A stretch of 55,586 nt of DNA from an uncultured Bacteroidia bacterium (GCA_902799345.1 CADBZW010000024.1:1-55586); one strand, 5' to 3'; numbered from the stretch's first letter, positions 1-9,084 are shown. Numbers and translations are program-made. The notes: generated by a model not told the origin, from the letters alone.

Positions 1-56
1 CATGTACTTCAGACGATCTTCGCATGTGTGTTTGTTCCTCTTTTGTGACATAATAA

Positions 57-90
57 AACCCCGAAAGTTTTTTGTCCAACTTTCGGGGTT
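57..90 (-). terminator. Intrinsic terminator of the gingipain-like gene
   Basis: Two perfect 13-bp arms (57-69 and 78-90) enclose an 8-nt loop. On the minus strand the stem is followed by a T-rich run. It lies 40 bp past the stop codon of the protease gene. Bases 1-56 show no gene. Confidence 0.8.
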
Positions 91-130
91 CAGTTCAAAA
101 GCGGCTTTTTTCATTTGTGAAACTTAGTCT

Positions 131-3100
131 TTATTCCACGACGACCTTCTCCACGCGAATTTGCGTGCCAGAGGTGAGGCGGAGGAAGTAGACGCCCTTG
201 GCCATGCCGTTGACATTGATCTGGGTGTTACCCGTGGCAGTGCCTTCAGCGACCTTCTGACCCATGCCGTTGAACATCATGTAGCTGTATTCGGCATCGC
301 CTTCAACATACAAGGTGTTGTTGACGGGGTTGGGATAGATGGCAAATGCAACTTCGTTCTCGATGACGGCGTCGGTGAGTTCGACGACGACGCAAGCGGG
401 AGAGGCAATACCATCGGCATATTCAGCAAACACGCAGTAGGTGTAGGAACCATCGTGGTCAATCGTGTTGTCGGTGTAGGTGGCTTGGGCCGTCTCGCCG
501 ATTTCGATACCGTTGCGCCAAATGATGAAGTTGGTTGCACCAGCGGGAGCCGTCCAGGTCAGCGTGACGTTAGCCATCGAAACTTGGGCTTGGAGGTTCT
601 CGACGGCAGCGAGGTCGTTACCACCGCCGCAGTTGACGTCAAATTGGAAGGACCATGATGAATTGGGGCTGCTGGCTTCGGTGATGACGGTGCCATCTTC
701 GTATTTCACGCTGAACGAGCACTCAGAGGCATAGTTGCCGTTGACCCAGCTGAGAGTCACATGGACGCCCATGCCGATTTCAAGGGTGTATTCAGCGGAG
801 TTGCCGTTTTGAATGGTCAGTTCTTGAGTGGGCGTGCCGTCGTCGAAAGCCACGCGGAGCTTGTTGCCGTTCCAGCCGTCGCCCCATGAGTCGGCGAGCG
901 AGAAGATGACGACACAAGCGTTCTTAAGGGTGGCGCTGCCTTCAGCGGTGAGGCCGCCGTCGGCAGTCAAGGTGAAGGTCAGAGGCAGTTGCTCCGTGCT
1001 GGGGCAGCTGGGGCTGACGATGACATTGAACACGCATGAAGCGGTGCCTTCAGGATCGATGGTGCCCATTTGGATGGAGCTGCTCTCGAAACTGACATAT
1101 TGGCTCGTCGAGGCGATGGTGGCAACGGCGTTGTTAGCCATGTAATGACCCACGTTTTTGAAGTTAGCCACGACAGTGACGGTCTCGCCAGGAGTGAAGC
1201 CGCCAGCTTGTGCGTCGACAAATTCCAGGGTGGCTTCGCCAGCGGTGATGACGGCTCTGCCTTCCCAAGTGTCGCTACCGCAAACGGCGGTGATATTGAT
1301 GGTGAAGCGCGTGCCATCGGCAACGCCAGTGGCGATATTATAGCTGAAACCATTCACGGTGGTGGTGGCTTCGGGAGCGAGGCTGCCGAAGGAACCCGTG
1401 GGCTGAGTGAAGGTAAGAGCCGGGTCGTCGCAGGTCAGCGTGACGTTGGTGGTGCCAGTGGTGGCAGCGGTACCGACGTTCTTGAAGGTGATGCCGAGTT
1501 GGGCTTCCTCGCCGACGTGAGCATAGGCGGGTGAGTAGCTGTCAATAGAGACAAAGGGACCTTCGAGGGCTGCGGCGGGAATGGTCTGGATGTAAGGAAT
1601 ACGCTGGGGAGCAGTCACGCAGATGGTGACGTCGCCGCCAGAGGTGATGGGATCGACATTGACGTTGATGGTGCCTGTCTCGTCAACGAGACCCACGCCA
1701 TAAAGCACGCCGTCCTTGCTGATGGCCACGTATGAGCCGGGATCGGCACTCACTTGGTATGTGCTGATGCCGATGGGGAAGGTGGGCATGTGGCTCACAG
1801 TGTTAGCGATAGGCTGCACACGGAAAGGCATGATAGAGCCATCGCCCAAGGTGTGGTAGGCTTGCCAATAATAAAGGGTGGCACTGTGCATTTGGTATCC
1901 AAGGGCTTGGGCAGCATTGCCAGCAAGGCATCCGATGAAAAGGTAAGAGTTGACGGTGTGATATGCATCGTCGCTCCAAATGGCGTCATACAGACCCATG
2001 GTGGTCTCTTCATAGGAAGGCATGGTGCCGTCGGCACGGTTGGTGGCACCAACACCAAAGTAATAGTCGTTATACCAGGTGGTGTTCGGGCAAGAACCGA
2101 TGTAGGCGTATGCGCCCTTGTTCTCGGCACGCACCATGGCTTCGCCGAAGCAGGTGCCATAACCCCAGTCGCCAGATTGGCAGCAGTTACCGATGGCGAG
2201 GAAATACTTGTGTTCGTTGGTCAGTTGGTTGACGTTGTTGACGTTGAATTCAGGACCAGCCCAGCTGGTTTGGCTGCCGTGAGCCGTGTAGTTGGCAAAG
2301 CCGACGCCAGTGCTCAGATAGCTATAGCAATTGGTGTAAGTGCCATGGCTGAACTCATAGACGTTGTCGAAACCGTGTTCGGTGTTGTAGTAGTAGTTGG
2401 TGGCATACCAAATGGTAGGACGACCCACAGTGACTCCATAACCGCTGTCTTCACCAGCGATGAGGAGCACATTGTTCAGGTAGCTCGGGTCGGGCATGAG
2501 GTATTTCTCATATTCCAAGGCTTTGCTCAGCATGGCACTCATCTGTGCCTTGGTCGTGGCCGACAGACGGCTGTGGAACATGTCGGGGAACTGGTCGCCA
2601 TCGGCGCTGGAGTAGTAGAGGTCGGTGACGCAGTTGGTCTCGCTGCCAGTGGCAGAGGCCGGCACTTGATCCTTGTCGCCCATGATGATGAGGAAGGTGG
2701 GGGCGTCTTGGGCATACTTGTTTTGGATGAAGGTCTTGATGGCGGCGGCAGTGCTGCCCACTTCATCGGTGAAGTTCAAGTCGATGTAGATACCTTTCAT
2801 GGTTTTCCACTCCAGCCAATCTTGAATGACATCGTCAAACATACGGTTGGCGACGATGAGCATCTTCACAGGAGCCTGCCACAGGTCTGGGTGCTGGTCG
2901 TACACGTCGTCACGCCAGTTGAACATCTGCTTGTAGACGCCAGCGAAGTAGGGGCTGAAGGTTCTTTCAAACTCGGAGTACGAAGCCGACTTGTCATATT
3001 GTCCGTAGCGGACTTCAACTTCGATGTCGTTGTATACGCGGATGCTGTTGGTGGCAGCGTCATATTGCACAGGGTTGATGGTCAGGGCACCGATTTGGAT

Positions 3101-3604
3101 GCCACGCATCGTGCCTTGGATTTGCACGAGGGCGATAGGACGCTCGGCAAAGCCCTTGGCGGCATAAGCCTTGTCGCTGTAAGCAAACGGAACGTTTTCT
3201 TGATTCTTGTAAACCAGTTCCTGTTGGGGATAGATCGTCTTGATGCCATAGTCGGCAAGACGGTAGGTGCTGGTGCTGTAGTTCTTCACCTCGACGGTGA
3301 TATCGTTGACACCGAAGGGGACGGCGATGAGCTGGTTGGCAGCGGGCAGCGAAGGCTCGCCGATATTACCGCTGGGGTAAGTCCCGTCCATGGTGATGTT
3401 GGAGAACACACCTTTTTCAGTGTTGACATCAGTAGCAGTGATGCTGCTGAAGGAGAAATTGGCGGTGAAACCGTCATTGGTCACATTGGCACATTGTTGT
3501 GCCGAGCTGGCTCTGCCTAAGTCGATGCGCTGGGCACTGACAGTGGAGCCGATGAGCAATCCGATCAGAAGGAATGCTGCGGTTAAAATGTTGGCTTTTC
3601 TCAT
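131..3604 (-). CDS. Gingipain-like C25 cysteine protease, T9SS substrate
   Basis: Secreted cysteine endopeptidase of family C25, 1157 aa. A signal peptide (about residues 1-24, ending SAQ) is followed by a gingipain propeptide-like region. The catalytic domain spans about 245-600: H442 sits in TAHGSQ and the likely nucleophile C475 in GNCCQSGDW, the same His-then-Cys order as gingipains. Immunoglobulin-like and CARDB-like beta domains follow, then an FnIII-like segment near 1010-1090. The last 75 residues (from YPNPVNNTLY) are a Por/T9SS sorting domain, so the protein should cross the outer membrane through T9SS. It is transcribed alone from the promoter at 3664-3671 and ends at the hairpin at 57-90. 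Arg or Lys specificity cannot be read from the sequence; calling it RgpA or Kgp would overreach. Confidence 0.92.
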   Translation of the reverse strand: MRKANILTAAFLLIGLLIGSTVSAQRIDLGRASSAQQCANVTNDGFTANFSFSSITATDVNTEKGVFSNITMDGTYPSGNIGEPSLPAANQLIAVPFGVNDITVEVKNYSTSTYRLADYGIKTIYPQQELVYKNQENVPFAYSDKAYAAKGFAERPIALVQIQGTMRGIQIGALTINPVQYDAATNSIRVYNDIEVEVRYGQYDKSASYSEFERTFSPYFAGVYKQMFNWRDDVYDQHPDLWQAPVKMLIVANRMFDDVIQDWLEWKTMKGIYIDLNFTDEVGSTAAAIKTFIQNKYAQDAPTFLIIMGDKDQVPASATGSETNCVTDLYYSSADGDQFPDMFHSRLSATTKAQMSAMLSKALEYEKYLMPDPSYLNNVLLIAGEDSGYGVTVGRPTIWYATNYYYNTEHGFDNVYEFSHGTYTNCYSYLSTGVGFANYTAHGSQTSWAGPEFNVNNVNQLTNEHKYFLAIGNCCQSGDWGYGTCFGEAMVRAENKGAYAYIGSCPNTTWYNDYYFGVGATNRADGTMPSYEETTMGLYDAIWSDDAYHTVNSYLFIGCLAGNAAQALGYQMHSATLYYWQAYHTLGDGSIMPFRVQPIANTVSHMPTFPIGISTYQVSADPGSYVAISKDGVLYGVGLVDETGTINVNVDPITSGGDVTICVTAPQRIPYIQTIPAAALEGPFVSIDSYSPAYAHVGEEAQLGITFKNVGTAATTGTTNVTLTCDDPALTFTQPTGSFGSLAPEATTTVNGFSYNIATGVADGTRFTINITAVCGSDTWEGRAVITAGEATLEFVDAQAGGFTPGETVTVVANFKNVGHYMANNAVATIASTSQYVSFESSSIQMGTIDPEGTASCVFNVIVSPSCPSTEQLPLTFTLTADGGLTAEGSATLKNACVVIFSLADSWGDGWNGNKLRVAFDDGTPTQELTIQNGNSAEYTLEIGMGVHVTLSWVNGNYASECSFSVKYEDGTVITEASSPNSSWSFQFDVNCGGGNDLAAVENLQAQVSMANVTLTWTAPAGATNFIIWRNGIEIGETAQATYTDNTIDHDGSYTYCVFAEYADGIASPACVVVELTDAVIENEVAFAIYPNPVNNTLYVEGDAEYSYMMFNGMGQKVAEGTATGNTQINVNGMAKGVYFLRLTSGTQIRVEKVVVE

Positions 3605-3663
3605 TAGTTTGAATTATTAAATGATACTTTAGTTGTTGTCCTTTATAGAGGGATATGAACCTG

Positions 3664-3671
3664 CAAAAATA
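3664..3671 (-). promoter_or_regulatory. -7 box of the gingipain-like gene
   Basis: The minus strand reads TATTTTTG, matching TAnnTTTG, about 60 bp upstream of the ATG at 3604. Confidence 0.65.
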
Positions 3672-3746
3672 ATGTTTTTTCCGAATAAAGGCCATGCCTT
3701 TCGGGAAAAATGTTGCCTTATGGGAATTAATTTGTGCCGAAAAGGC

Positions 3747-5339
3747 TTATCTGCCTTTCAAAATGCTGTTGTATTCCTTGTCGTTGCCGAGCACTTCCAA
3801 GGCTTTCTGGACCCCAGGGTCGGTGGAGGCCATCACCTGATAGTATTGCTGCGTCTCCCAGACGTTGCGGGCGATGAGGGCCTTCATCTGTAAGAGGATG
3901 AACTTCTCGGAGTGCTTGAATTGCTCGTCGTTCCATTCCACTTTGGCGTCCTCGGCGGCTTTCTTCAGCCCGTTGATGATGTCTTGGCCGACAACGAAGT
4001 CTTTGTTATAGTGCTCGAAATCACCGTATTGCGCCTTGATGGCGTCGCGGTGCTTGAGTGCATAGTCTGTGGTGAAACGGTTCAAGGCGCCTTTGCGGAC
4101 GAGGTTGGTGTAGAGCTTGCTGTTGTAGGCTGTGTCGACAGGGATGAAGATGTCGGGCATGATGCCACCACCGCCGTAAACGGTGCGCCCGCCGTCGGTC
4201 TTGTATTTCAGCGAGTCGGGGAAGTGGATGCTGTCGGCATGGTAGTATTCGCCGTTTTTGAGGCGTTTCTCCATCTCCTTGGCATAGTCCTCAACGCCGT
4301 TTTCGTAGGGACGTTGGATGCAACGACCCGAAGGCGTGTGGTAACGCGAGGTGGTGAGGCGGATGACGGCGCCGTCGGGCAGGTTGAAAGGTCTTTGTAC
4401 CAATCCTTTGCCGAAGGAACGACGGCCGATGACGACGCCACGGTCGTGGTCTTGGATGGCACCCGAGAGGATCTCGCTAGCCGAGGCCGAGCCTTCGTCG
4501 ATGAGGACGACGAGTTTGCCAGCGGTGTAAAGTCCGTTTTTCTTGCTCCTCCATTCCTGACGAGGCGAGTGTATGCCTTCGGTGAAGACGATGAGTTTGT
4601 TTTCGGTGAGGAACTGGTCGACGAGCTCAATGGCGGTGTTGAGGTAACCGCCCGTGTTGCCGCGCAGGTCGAAGATGAGCGACTCCATGCCTTGTGCCTG
4701 CAGCTTGGCGAAAGCCTCCATGAACTCCTGGTTCGACTCTTGCGCGAAGCGGTCAAGCTTGATGTAGCCGACATGGTTGTCAAGCATATAGGCTGCGTTG
4801 ATGCTGTTCAACGGAATCTTGTCGCGGGTGATTTCAAAATCAATGAGTTCGGGGTCGCTGCCACGTTTCACGCTGACGGTGACCTTGGTGCCTTTCTTGC
4901 CGCGCAGGCGTTTCTGCACATAGTCGTTGTCGATCTTTTTGCCAAAGGCATCCTCGCCGTCGATTTTGATGATCTGGTCGCCGGTCATGATGCCGACTTT
5001 CTCGGAGGGGCCTCCCGCCGTGGGGCTGATGACGGTGATGGTGTCGCGGATGAGCTGGTAGGTCACGCCGATGCCCTCGAAGCTACCCACGAGGGGCTCG
5101 TTGGTTTTCTCGACATCTTTTTTTGAGATGTAAGCCGAGTGCGGGTCGAGTTCCTTCAGCGCCGCAATGATGGCGTCTTCCGTCACCTTGTCGAGGTTGG
5201 CGGTGTCAACGTAGAAGTTCTCTATCAGATAAAGCGTGGTGCCCAGTTTTTGGGCGTTCATCTGGGCTTTGGATTGGGCCGTGGCTGCCATGGCAACGAG
5301 GCAGACAATGGCCACGAAAAACAATTTCAGTGATTTCAT
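3747..5339 (-). CDS. S41 family C-terminal processing peptidase
   Basis: Serine protease of the Ctp/Tsp family, 530 aa, with a signal peptide (about 1-21), so it acts in the periplasm or at the envelope. A PDZ domain lies at about 70-165 (ITVISPTAGGPSEKVG, then GDQIIKIDG). The S41 catalytic domain follows: S286 in GSASASEI and K311 in SFGKG form the Ser-Lys dyad, at the 25-residue spacing seen in E. coli Tsp. The last 150 residues are a helical extension common in Bacteroidota members of the family. It has its own promoter (5365-5372), with the ATG about 20 bp after the expected transcription start. Substrates are unknown; the family trims or degrades proteins from the C-terminus. Confidence 0.93.
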   Translation of the reverse strand: MKSLKLFFVAIVCLVAMAATAQSKAQMNAQKLGTTLYLIENFYVDTANLDKVTEDAIIAALKELDPHSAYISKKDVEKTNEPLVGSFEGIGVTYQLIRDTITVISPTAGGPSEKVGIMTGDQIIKIDGEDAFGKKIDNDYVQKRLRGKKGTKVTVSVKRGSDPELIDFEITRDKIPLNSINAAYMLDNHVGYIKLDRFAQESNQEFMEAFAKLQAQGMESLIFDLRGNTGGYLNTAIELVDQFLTENKLIVFTEGIHSPRQEWRSKKNGLYTAGKLVVLIDEGSASASEILSGAIQDHDRGVVIGRRSFGKGLVQRPFNLPDGAVIRLTTSRYHTPSGRCIQRPYENGVEDYAKEMEKRLKNGEYYHADSIHFPDSLKYKTDGGRTVYGGGGIMPDIFIPVDTAYNSKLYTNLVRKGALNRFTTDYALKHRDAIKAQYGDFEHYNKDFVVGQDIINGLKKAAEDAKVEWNDEQFKHSEKFILLQMKALIARNVWETQQYYQVMASTDPGVQKALEVLGNDKEYNSILKGR

Positions 5340-5364
5340 TGAGATAAATAAGATTTTAGGGGCG

Positions 5365-5372
5365 CAAAGATA
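5365..5372 (-). promoter_or_regulatory. -7 box of the S41 peptidase gene
   Basis: The minus strand reads TATCTTTG, 26 bp upstream of the ATG. It lies in the 39-bp gap after the Sel1 gene, so the peptidase gene does not depend on read-through. Confidence 0.65.
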
Positions 5373-5378
5373 ATGTTT

Positions 5379-6890
5379 TTATTCCTTTTTTAATTCCAAA
5401 TCCATTGTTTTATTGAAGGTGCCGTCTTCGAAGAGCTCAAAATCTATGGTGTAAGACTCGTTGCCAATGTCGTATTTGATTTGGATTTTCCCGATGTACA
5501 GATGTAAAGCAACCTCGGCATCGAGGTGCACTCCATACCCGCTGGCATAACAATAGGCAAGTAACACTTTGGCGTTGGGACTTCCTTTTACGGCGGCTTC
5601 GGTCAGTTTGTCTATGGCTTTCGGGAAGTTGGGCTCTATTTCGATGCCAAATAGAAGTCCAAATCCTTCCTTGTAGAGCGCAAATGCTTCTTCCTTAATA
5701 TTATTGGCTTTGGGATATGTGAGTAGGATGGCCTGACCCGAAGCCAAGGCTTTTACTCCTTCGATGGCCATTATTTTTGAGCGCGAGTCCATTTCCGCCT
5801 TTTTGTTGGCGTCAGTGCTCCACCTTTGGGCAAGCATGTAGTCTTTCTCTACCCCGATGCCATATTGGTAGTAATAGGCCAAAGTTTCCATGGCCGCTGG
5901 ATGTCCTTGCATGGCTGCTTTCTTGATCCATTGTGCCGATAGGTTAAGGTCACGAGGTATTGGACTATCCCCCTTATAGGCCAGTCCTAACATGTATTGA
6001 GAATTGGCTTCCCCATGGTATGCAGCCTTGCGAAACCATGCCAATGCCAAGGAATCGTTTCGTTCTGTCAATTCGCCAAGATAGTGTATGACACCTAATT
6101 GATGGGCGGCTCGTACAACTCCATGCTTGTCAGCACGTTCAAGCCAGTATATTGCTTTTCGAACGTCAAGATGACCAAATTCTTCTTTACAATAAATATA
6201 TCCAAGGACGAATTCGGCATGTCTAAAGCTGTGTTCGGCAGCTTGAGTATAGTAAGAGATGGCTTTTTCCTGGTCTTTCTCAATCCCGACGCCATAGAAA
6301 TAGCATTCACCCATTATGAATAAAGCAGGGGCCAAGTCCTGTTCGGCAGATTTTTGGAACCATGAAAAAGCTTTTTTATAATCCTGCTTTATCCCATCAC
6401 CTTTCAAATAGCGATTTCCTAGTTGAAGTTGAGATACTCGGTCACCAGCTTTTGCCTGCTTTTTTAAGGATAGCAAATCGGGGCTGAACGCAGTTTGACA
6501 AAGAATGTATATGAGTGCTGCAAAGAGTCCAAGTATAATACAAACGAATGGGAAAATGATGTAAACTGCCAAAAATCGGTTGAGCGTTTTATCGGGAATG
6601 GATATGGGAACATCTTCGATTTTGTCTTTATTCTGCCTAATGCTTAGAGCGAAAGACAATACCACACTGACGCCGAGCATTACGAGAAAGGCATACCAAA
6701 TAATCGGAATAGCGTCACTATTTGTTTTCGCTAACAAAATCATACCCAAAAAGAAGAAAACACTGGACCACAAGAAAAGTGACAGACCAATGATGGCACC
6801 TTCGTTGACCCTTGTGTTGAGACGTCTCCACCAAGGAGCATTGTCGTCATATTTAATCAGTAAGAATATTAATCTGTCTATGAATCTCAT
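5379..6890 (-). CDS. Sel1-repeat protein with N-terminal membrane anchor
   Basis: 503 aa. The N-terminus carries three hydrophobic segments (about 31-54, 63-84 and 107-131). From about 138 on there is a run of Sel1-like repeats (for example LGNRYLKGDGIKQDYKKAFS, then CYFYGVGIEKDQEKAISYY), roughly seven or eight units with one degenerate stretch at 360-420. Sel1 repeats are TPR-like scaffolds for protein-protein contacts, often in envelope signalling. No enzyme motif is visible. The C-terminal 40 residues are acidic and beta-like rather than repeat-like. It starts 19 bp after the tsaC-like gene on the same strand, so the two are probably cotranscribed; no functional link is evident. Confidence 0.85.
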   Translation of the reverse strand: MRFIDRLIFLLIKYDDNAPWWRRLNTRVNEGAIIGLSLFLWSSVFFFLGMILLAKTNSDAIPIIWYAFLVMLGVSVVLSFALSIRQNKDKIEDVPISIPDKTLNRFLAVYIIFPFVCIILGLFAALIYILCQTAFSPDLLSLKKQAKAGDRVSQLQLGNRYLKGDGIKQDYKKAFSWFQKSAEQDLAPALFIMGECYFYGVGIEKDQEKAISYYTQAAEHSFRHAEFVLGYIYCKEEFGHLDVRKAIYWLERADKHGVVRAAHQLGVIHYLGELTERNDSLALAWFRKAAYHGEANSQYMLGLAYKGDSPIPRDLNLSAQWIKKAAMQGHPAAMETLAYYYQYGIGVEKDYMLAQRWSTDANKKAEMDSRSKIMAIEGVKALASGQAILLTYPKANNIKEEAFALYKEGFGLLFGIEIEPNFPKAIDKLTEAAVKGSPNAKVLLAYCYASGYGVHLDAEVALHLYIGKIQIKYDIGNESYTIDFELFEDGTFNKTMDLELKKE

Positions 6891-6909
6891 GGTGGATGAT
6901 TTTGTTTTG

Positions 6910-7482
6910 TTATTGCCTCAAAATCTCAAAAGTGTTGTCCGCATTCAGCTTGATGATGGTCGAACTTTTGGGCTTGCAGAAGCTGTCGTGGTAGAGCTGC
7001 ACCACGTAATCCACCGAGTTTTTGATTTCCTCGCTGATGTCGCTGAAAATCATTGAAGAAGGTTGCCCGGTAAGGTTGGCCGAGGTGGAAGTGATGGGCT
7101 TATCGAGGCGGCGGATGACTTCCTTGCAGAACTCGTTGTCAACCACGCGGATGCAGATGCTCTTGTCGTCGGAAACGGCCTTGGCCAAGTTCTTGCTTTC
7201 TGGATAGATGATGCTCAGCGGACTTTTGGCGCCTTTGATGAGGTCGTAGGCGATGGCGGGCACGTTAACCACGTAATCCTGAAGCCTTTCCACCGAATCG
7301 ACGAGGATGATGAGGCTCTTGTTGAGCGGCCTCTGCTTGACGGCGTAAACCCGCAGGCAGGCCTTGTTGTTGGTGGCGTCGCAGCCCACACCCCAAATGG
7401 TGTCGGTGGGGTAGAGGATGGTCTTTCCGGCTTTCAGTGCCGCCACAGTGCGTTCCACTTCTTGTTCAAATGCTTCTTCCAT
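6910..7482 (-). CDS. tsaC: TsaC/YrdC-type threonylcarbamoyl-AMP synthase
   Basis: 190 aa, a single YrdC domain with no C-terminal Sua5 domain, hence TsaC-like. The family makes L-threonylcarbamoyl-AMP from threonine, bicarbonate and ATP, the first step of the t6A modification at position 37 of ANN-decoding tRNAs. Visible hallmarks are YPTDTIWGVGCDA (24-36), KQRP (49-52) and the SANLTGQPSS stretch near 135-145. It precedes the Sel1 gene by 19 bp. The upstream region holds a folded repeat (7523-7609), and I found no clear TAnnTTTG box there. YciO-type paralogues share the fold, so the exact role is inferred. Confidence 0.88.
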   Translation of the reverse strand: MEEAFEQEVERTVAALKAGKTILYPTDTIWGVGCDATNNKACLRVYAVKQRPLNKSLIILVDSVERLQDYVVNVPAIAYDLIKGAKSPLSIIYPESKNLAKAVSDDKSICIRVVDNEFCKEVIRRLDKPITSTSANLTGQPSSMIFSDISEEIKNSVDYVVQLYHDSFCKPKSSTIIKLNADNTFEILRQ

Positions 7483-7522
7483 AATGGTTGTTTTTTATTT
7501 GGGTATCACTTTCCCCCTTGGT

Positions 7523-7609
7523 CGTCATTGCGGGCTTGACCCGCAATCTCCTGAACGAAAGGATTTGTCTTCGCGTTCAGGAGATGGCGGATCCTTGTCC
7601 GCCATGACG
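7523..7609. repeat. REP-like element with three hairpins closed by an outer stem
   Basis: A 6-bp outer stem (CGTCAT 7523-7528 with ATGACG 7604-7609) encloses three hairpins: 7528-7534/7540-7546, an 11-bp stem 7547-7557/7574-7584, and 7585-7591/7598-7604. The overall form is cloverleaf-like. It starts with CGTCATTGCG, the same opening as the elements at 33941 and 35878, and lies between two minus-strand genes. Confidence 0.7.
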
Positions 7610-7636
7610 CTTAAAGGCTCTGTCGACGTTATCCCA

Positions 7637-8398
7637 TTATTGTTTCTCTTTGATTTTCTTGCGTAACAGGTTGTATTTGTGTCGGTTGGCTTTCGCCATC
7701 GTGCGGCAGATGCTAAACCCCGTCTTGCCGTAGAGGAAGCCGCCTTTTATTATATAGGTGCGGATGAAATTGATGCTCGGGCTGAAAAGATAGGGCAGGA
7801 GGCCCGTCTTCTTGCCACGTTCGTAGTACGACTGCGCGCCCAGCTCGGCGAAGTGGAACTGCTGCTTGCGGAATGCCTCGGGCGTGTCCCAGGAATAGTG
7901 CAGCAGGTCGCCTTGCAAGAGGGTTTTCTTCGGCTCGCTCTTGTAGTTCAGCCACTCGTGGATGATGCCTTCCCACTCGGCGAAGCCCCGTCTCCAGATA
8001 CGGATCTTGGTCTCGGGATAGAGCCCGCAGCCTTTCACCCACTGACCGCAATAGTTGTTGAGGCGTTTCATGGCGAAGACTTCGTTTTCGGCGATTTCTT
8101 TGTCTTTCAGTGCCTTGATGGACTGTTTCAGCTCGTCGGAGACCGCTTCGTCGGCATCGATGCTGAAGATGAGGTCGCATGTGGCGAGGTCGTCGGCGAG
8201 ATTTTTTTGGTCGGAGTAGCCAAGCCAGTCCTGGGTGAAGAACTTCACGCCATAGCGGTCGCAGATGGCTTCGGTCGCATCGGTGGAATGTGAGTCCACA
8301 ACGATGATCTCGTCGGCAATATCCTTAACGGAGTCAAGGCATTGCGCGATTTTCTGCTCCTCGTTGAAGGTGATGATGACGACCGAAAGGGTGTTCAT
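7637..8398 (-). CDS. Family 2 glycosyltransferase (WaaE/KdtX-like)
   Basis: 253 aa from the chosen ATG at 8398. The ORF is open as far as 8665, but a TAnnTTTG box at 8415-8422 lies inside the longer version, and the typical GT2 N-terminus MNTLSVVIITFNEE begins exactly here. Hallmarks are the nucleotide-binding ADEIIVVDSHSTDAT at about 31-45, the DxD-type SIDADEA near 84 and the EGIIHEW region. Length and motifs match lipopolysaccharide core glycosyltransferases of the WaaE/KdtX type, cytoplasmic and membrane-associated. The donor and acceptor sugars cannot be read from the sequence. It is transcribed alone. Confidence 0.85.
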   Translation of the reverse strand: MNTLSVVIITFNEEQKIAQCLDSVKDIADEIIVVDSHSTDATEAICDRYGVKFFTQDWLGYSDQKNLADDLATCDLIFSIDADEAVSDELKQSIKALKDKEIAENEVFAMKRLNNYCGQWVKGCGLYPETKIRIWRRGFAEWEGIIHEWLNYKSEPKKTLLQGDLLHYSWDTPEAFRKQQFHFAELGAQSYYERGKKTGLLPYLFSPSINFIRTYIIKGGFLYGKTGFSICRTMAKANRHKYNLLRKKIKEKQ

Positions 8399-8414
8399 GG
8401 ACGCAAATTTTCCG

Positions 8415-8422
8415 CAAAAGTA
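8415..8422 (-). promoter_or_regulatory. -7 box of the glycosyltransferase gene
   Basis: The minus strand reads TACTTTTG, 17 bp upstream of the ATG at 8398. It decides the start against the longer frame. Confidence 0.65.
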
Positions 8423-8525
8423 GGCTTTTTTTCTTATTTTGAGGACTATTCTTGAACAATATATTGGATGGAAGAGGTTGCCAATTACGTTCAACAATTG
8501 GTTATAGAAGTATAAATTATCCATT

Positions 8526-8612
8526 TTATCGAATATAATCGATGAAATCTGTATATTTATGTCGAATATAAACGATAAATAGTATTTATTTTTATCGAAC
8601 ATAATCGATAAA
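8526..8612. repeat. Operator-like array: three 17-bp repeats, exact 33-bp period
   Basis: TCGAAYATAAWCGATRA occurs at 8529, 8562 and 8595. Copy 3 is a perfect inverted repeat, TTATCGA-N6-TCGATAA; copies 1 and 2 are near-perfect. A weak -7-like TTTCTTTG follows at 8617-8624, which would place copy 3 inside the -33/-7 spacer of a promoter for the plus-strand gene at 8686. In the other direction, an in-frame minus-strand ATG at 8522-8524 abuts copy 1, so the array could be left over from a lost leftward gene. Confidence 0.7.
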
Positions 8613-8685
8613 GTTATTTCTTTGCGGTCGTAAAAAACACGAAAAACCTTGTTAAGTAAGGACATGATTAAGGATTGATATTAAT

Positions 8686-9084
8686 ATGTTTGACTTCGTT
8701 TTCTATCAATTGAACCTATTCTATGAGAAAAGAGAAAAAGGCAGTGATACAATATGGACTGCGGCATTTTATGTGACTATTTTACAGTTCTTGATGCTAT
8801 ATTCTGCTTTCGTTTTTATTGACATTTTCACAAACAAAACTTTATCAGACATATTGTTAGGAGGGAATAAGACGTTGGCAATAATCATTTCGCTCGTTGC
8901 TGTCGTTTTGTTGTTCCTATTTAATCGCAACCGTTACCGTCGCAAACAAGACTTAATAGTTGGCAAATATAAGAAACATCCAGCAAATCAATGGTTTAAG
9001 ATTTGGATGGTAGCTGCATTAATGATGTTGTTACTTCTTTCTCCTATCCTATGGAACGAGTTACATAAATTGATTGTGAGATAA
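8686..9084 (+). CDS. Small predicted membrane protein, unknown function
   Basis: 132 aa with three hydrophobic segments (about 27-50, 64-81 and 103-123) separated by a basic loop containing NRNRYRRKQD. I do not recognise a family. It sits alone between the glycosyltransferase (divergent) and the VWA gene, which has its own promoter. The 33-bp-period array lies 75-160 bp upstream and may control it. An ATG at 8664 opens a five-codon frame only, so 8686 is the likely start. Coding status is supported by membrane-like composition and an undisturbed frame, but not by homology. Confidence 0.6.
   Translation: MFDFVFYQLNLFYEKREKGSDTIWTAAFYVTILQFLMLYSAFVFIDIFTNKTLSDILLGGNKTLAIIISLVAVVLLFLFNRNRYRRKQDLIVGKYKKHPANQWFKIWMVAALMMLLLLSPILWNELHKLIVR

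Noticed and set aside
1754-3520. 588-codon plus-strand frame opposite the gingipain-like gene
   Set aside because: It is antisense to a clear protease with conserved motifs, and its translation is low-complexity Val/Gly/Asp of the kind produced opposite GC-rich codons.
3912-5126. 404-codon plus-strand frame opposite the S41 peptidase
   Set aside because: Same shadow effect; the minus-strand protein has the full Ser-Lys dyad and a PDZ domain.
8399-8665. N-terminal extension of the glycosyltransferase
   Set aside because: It contains the gene's -7 box and two copies of an operator-like repeat, and lacks family similarity.
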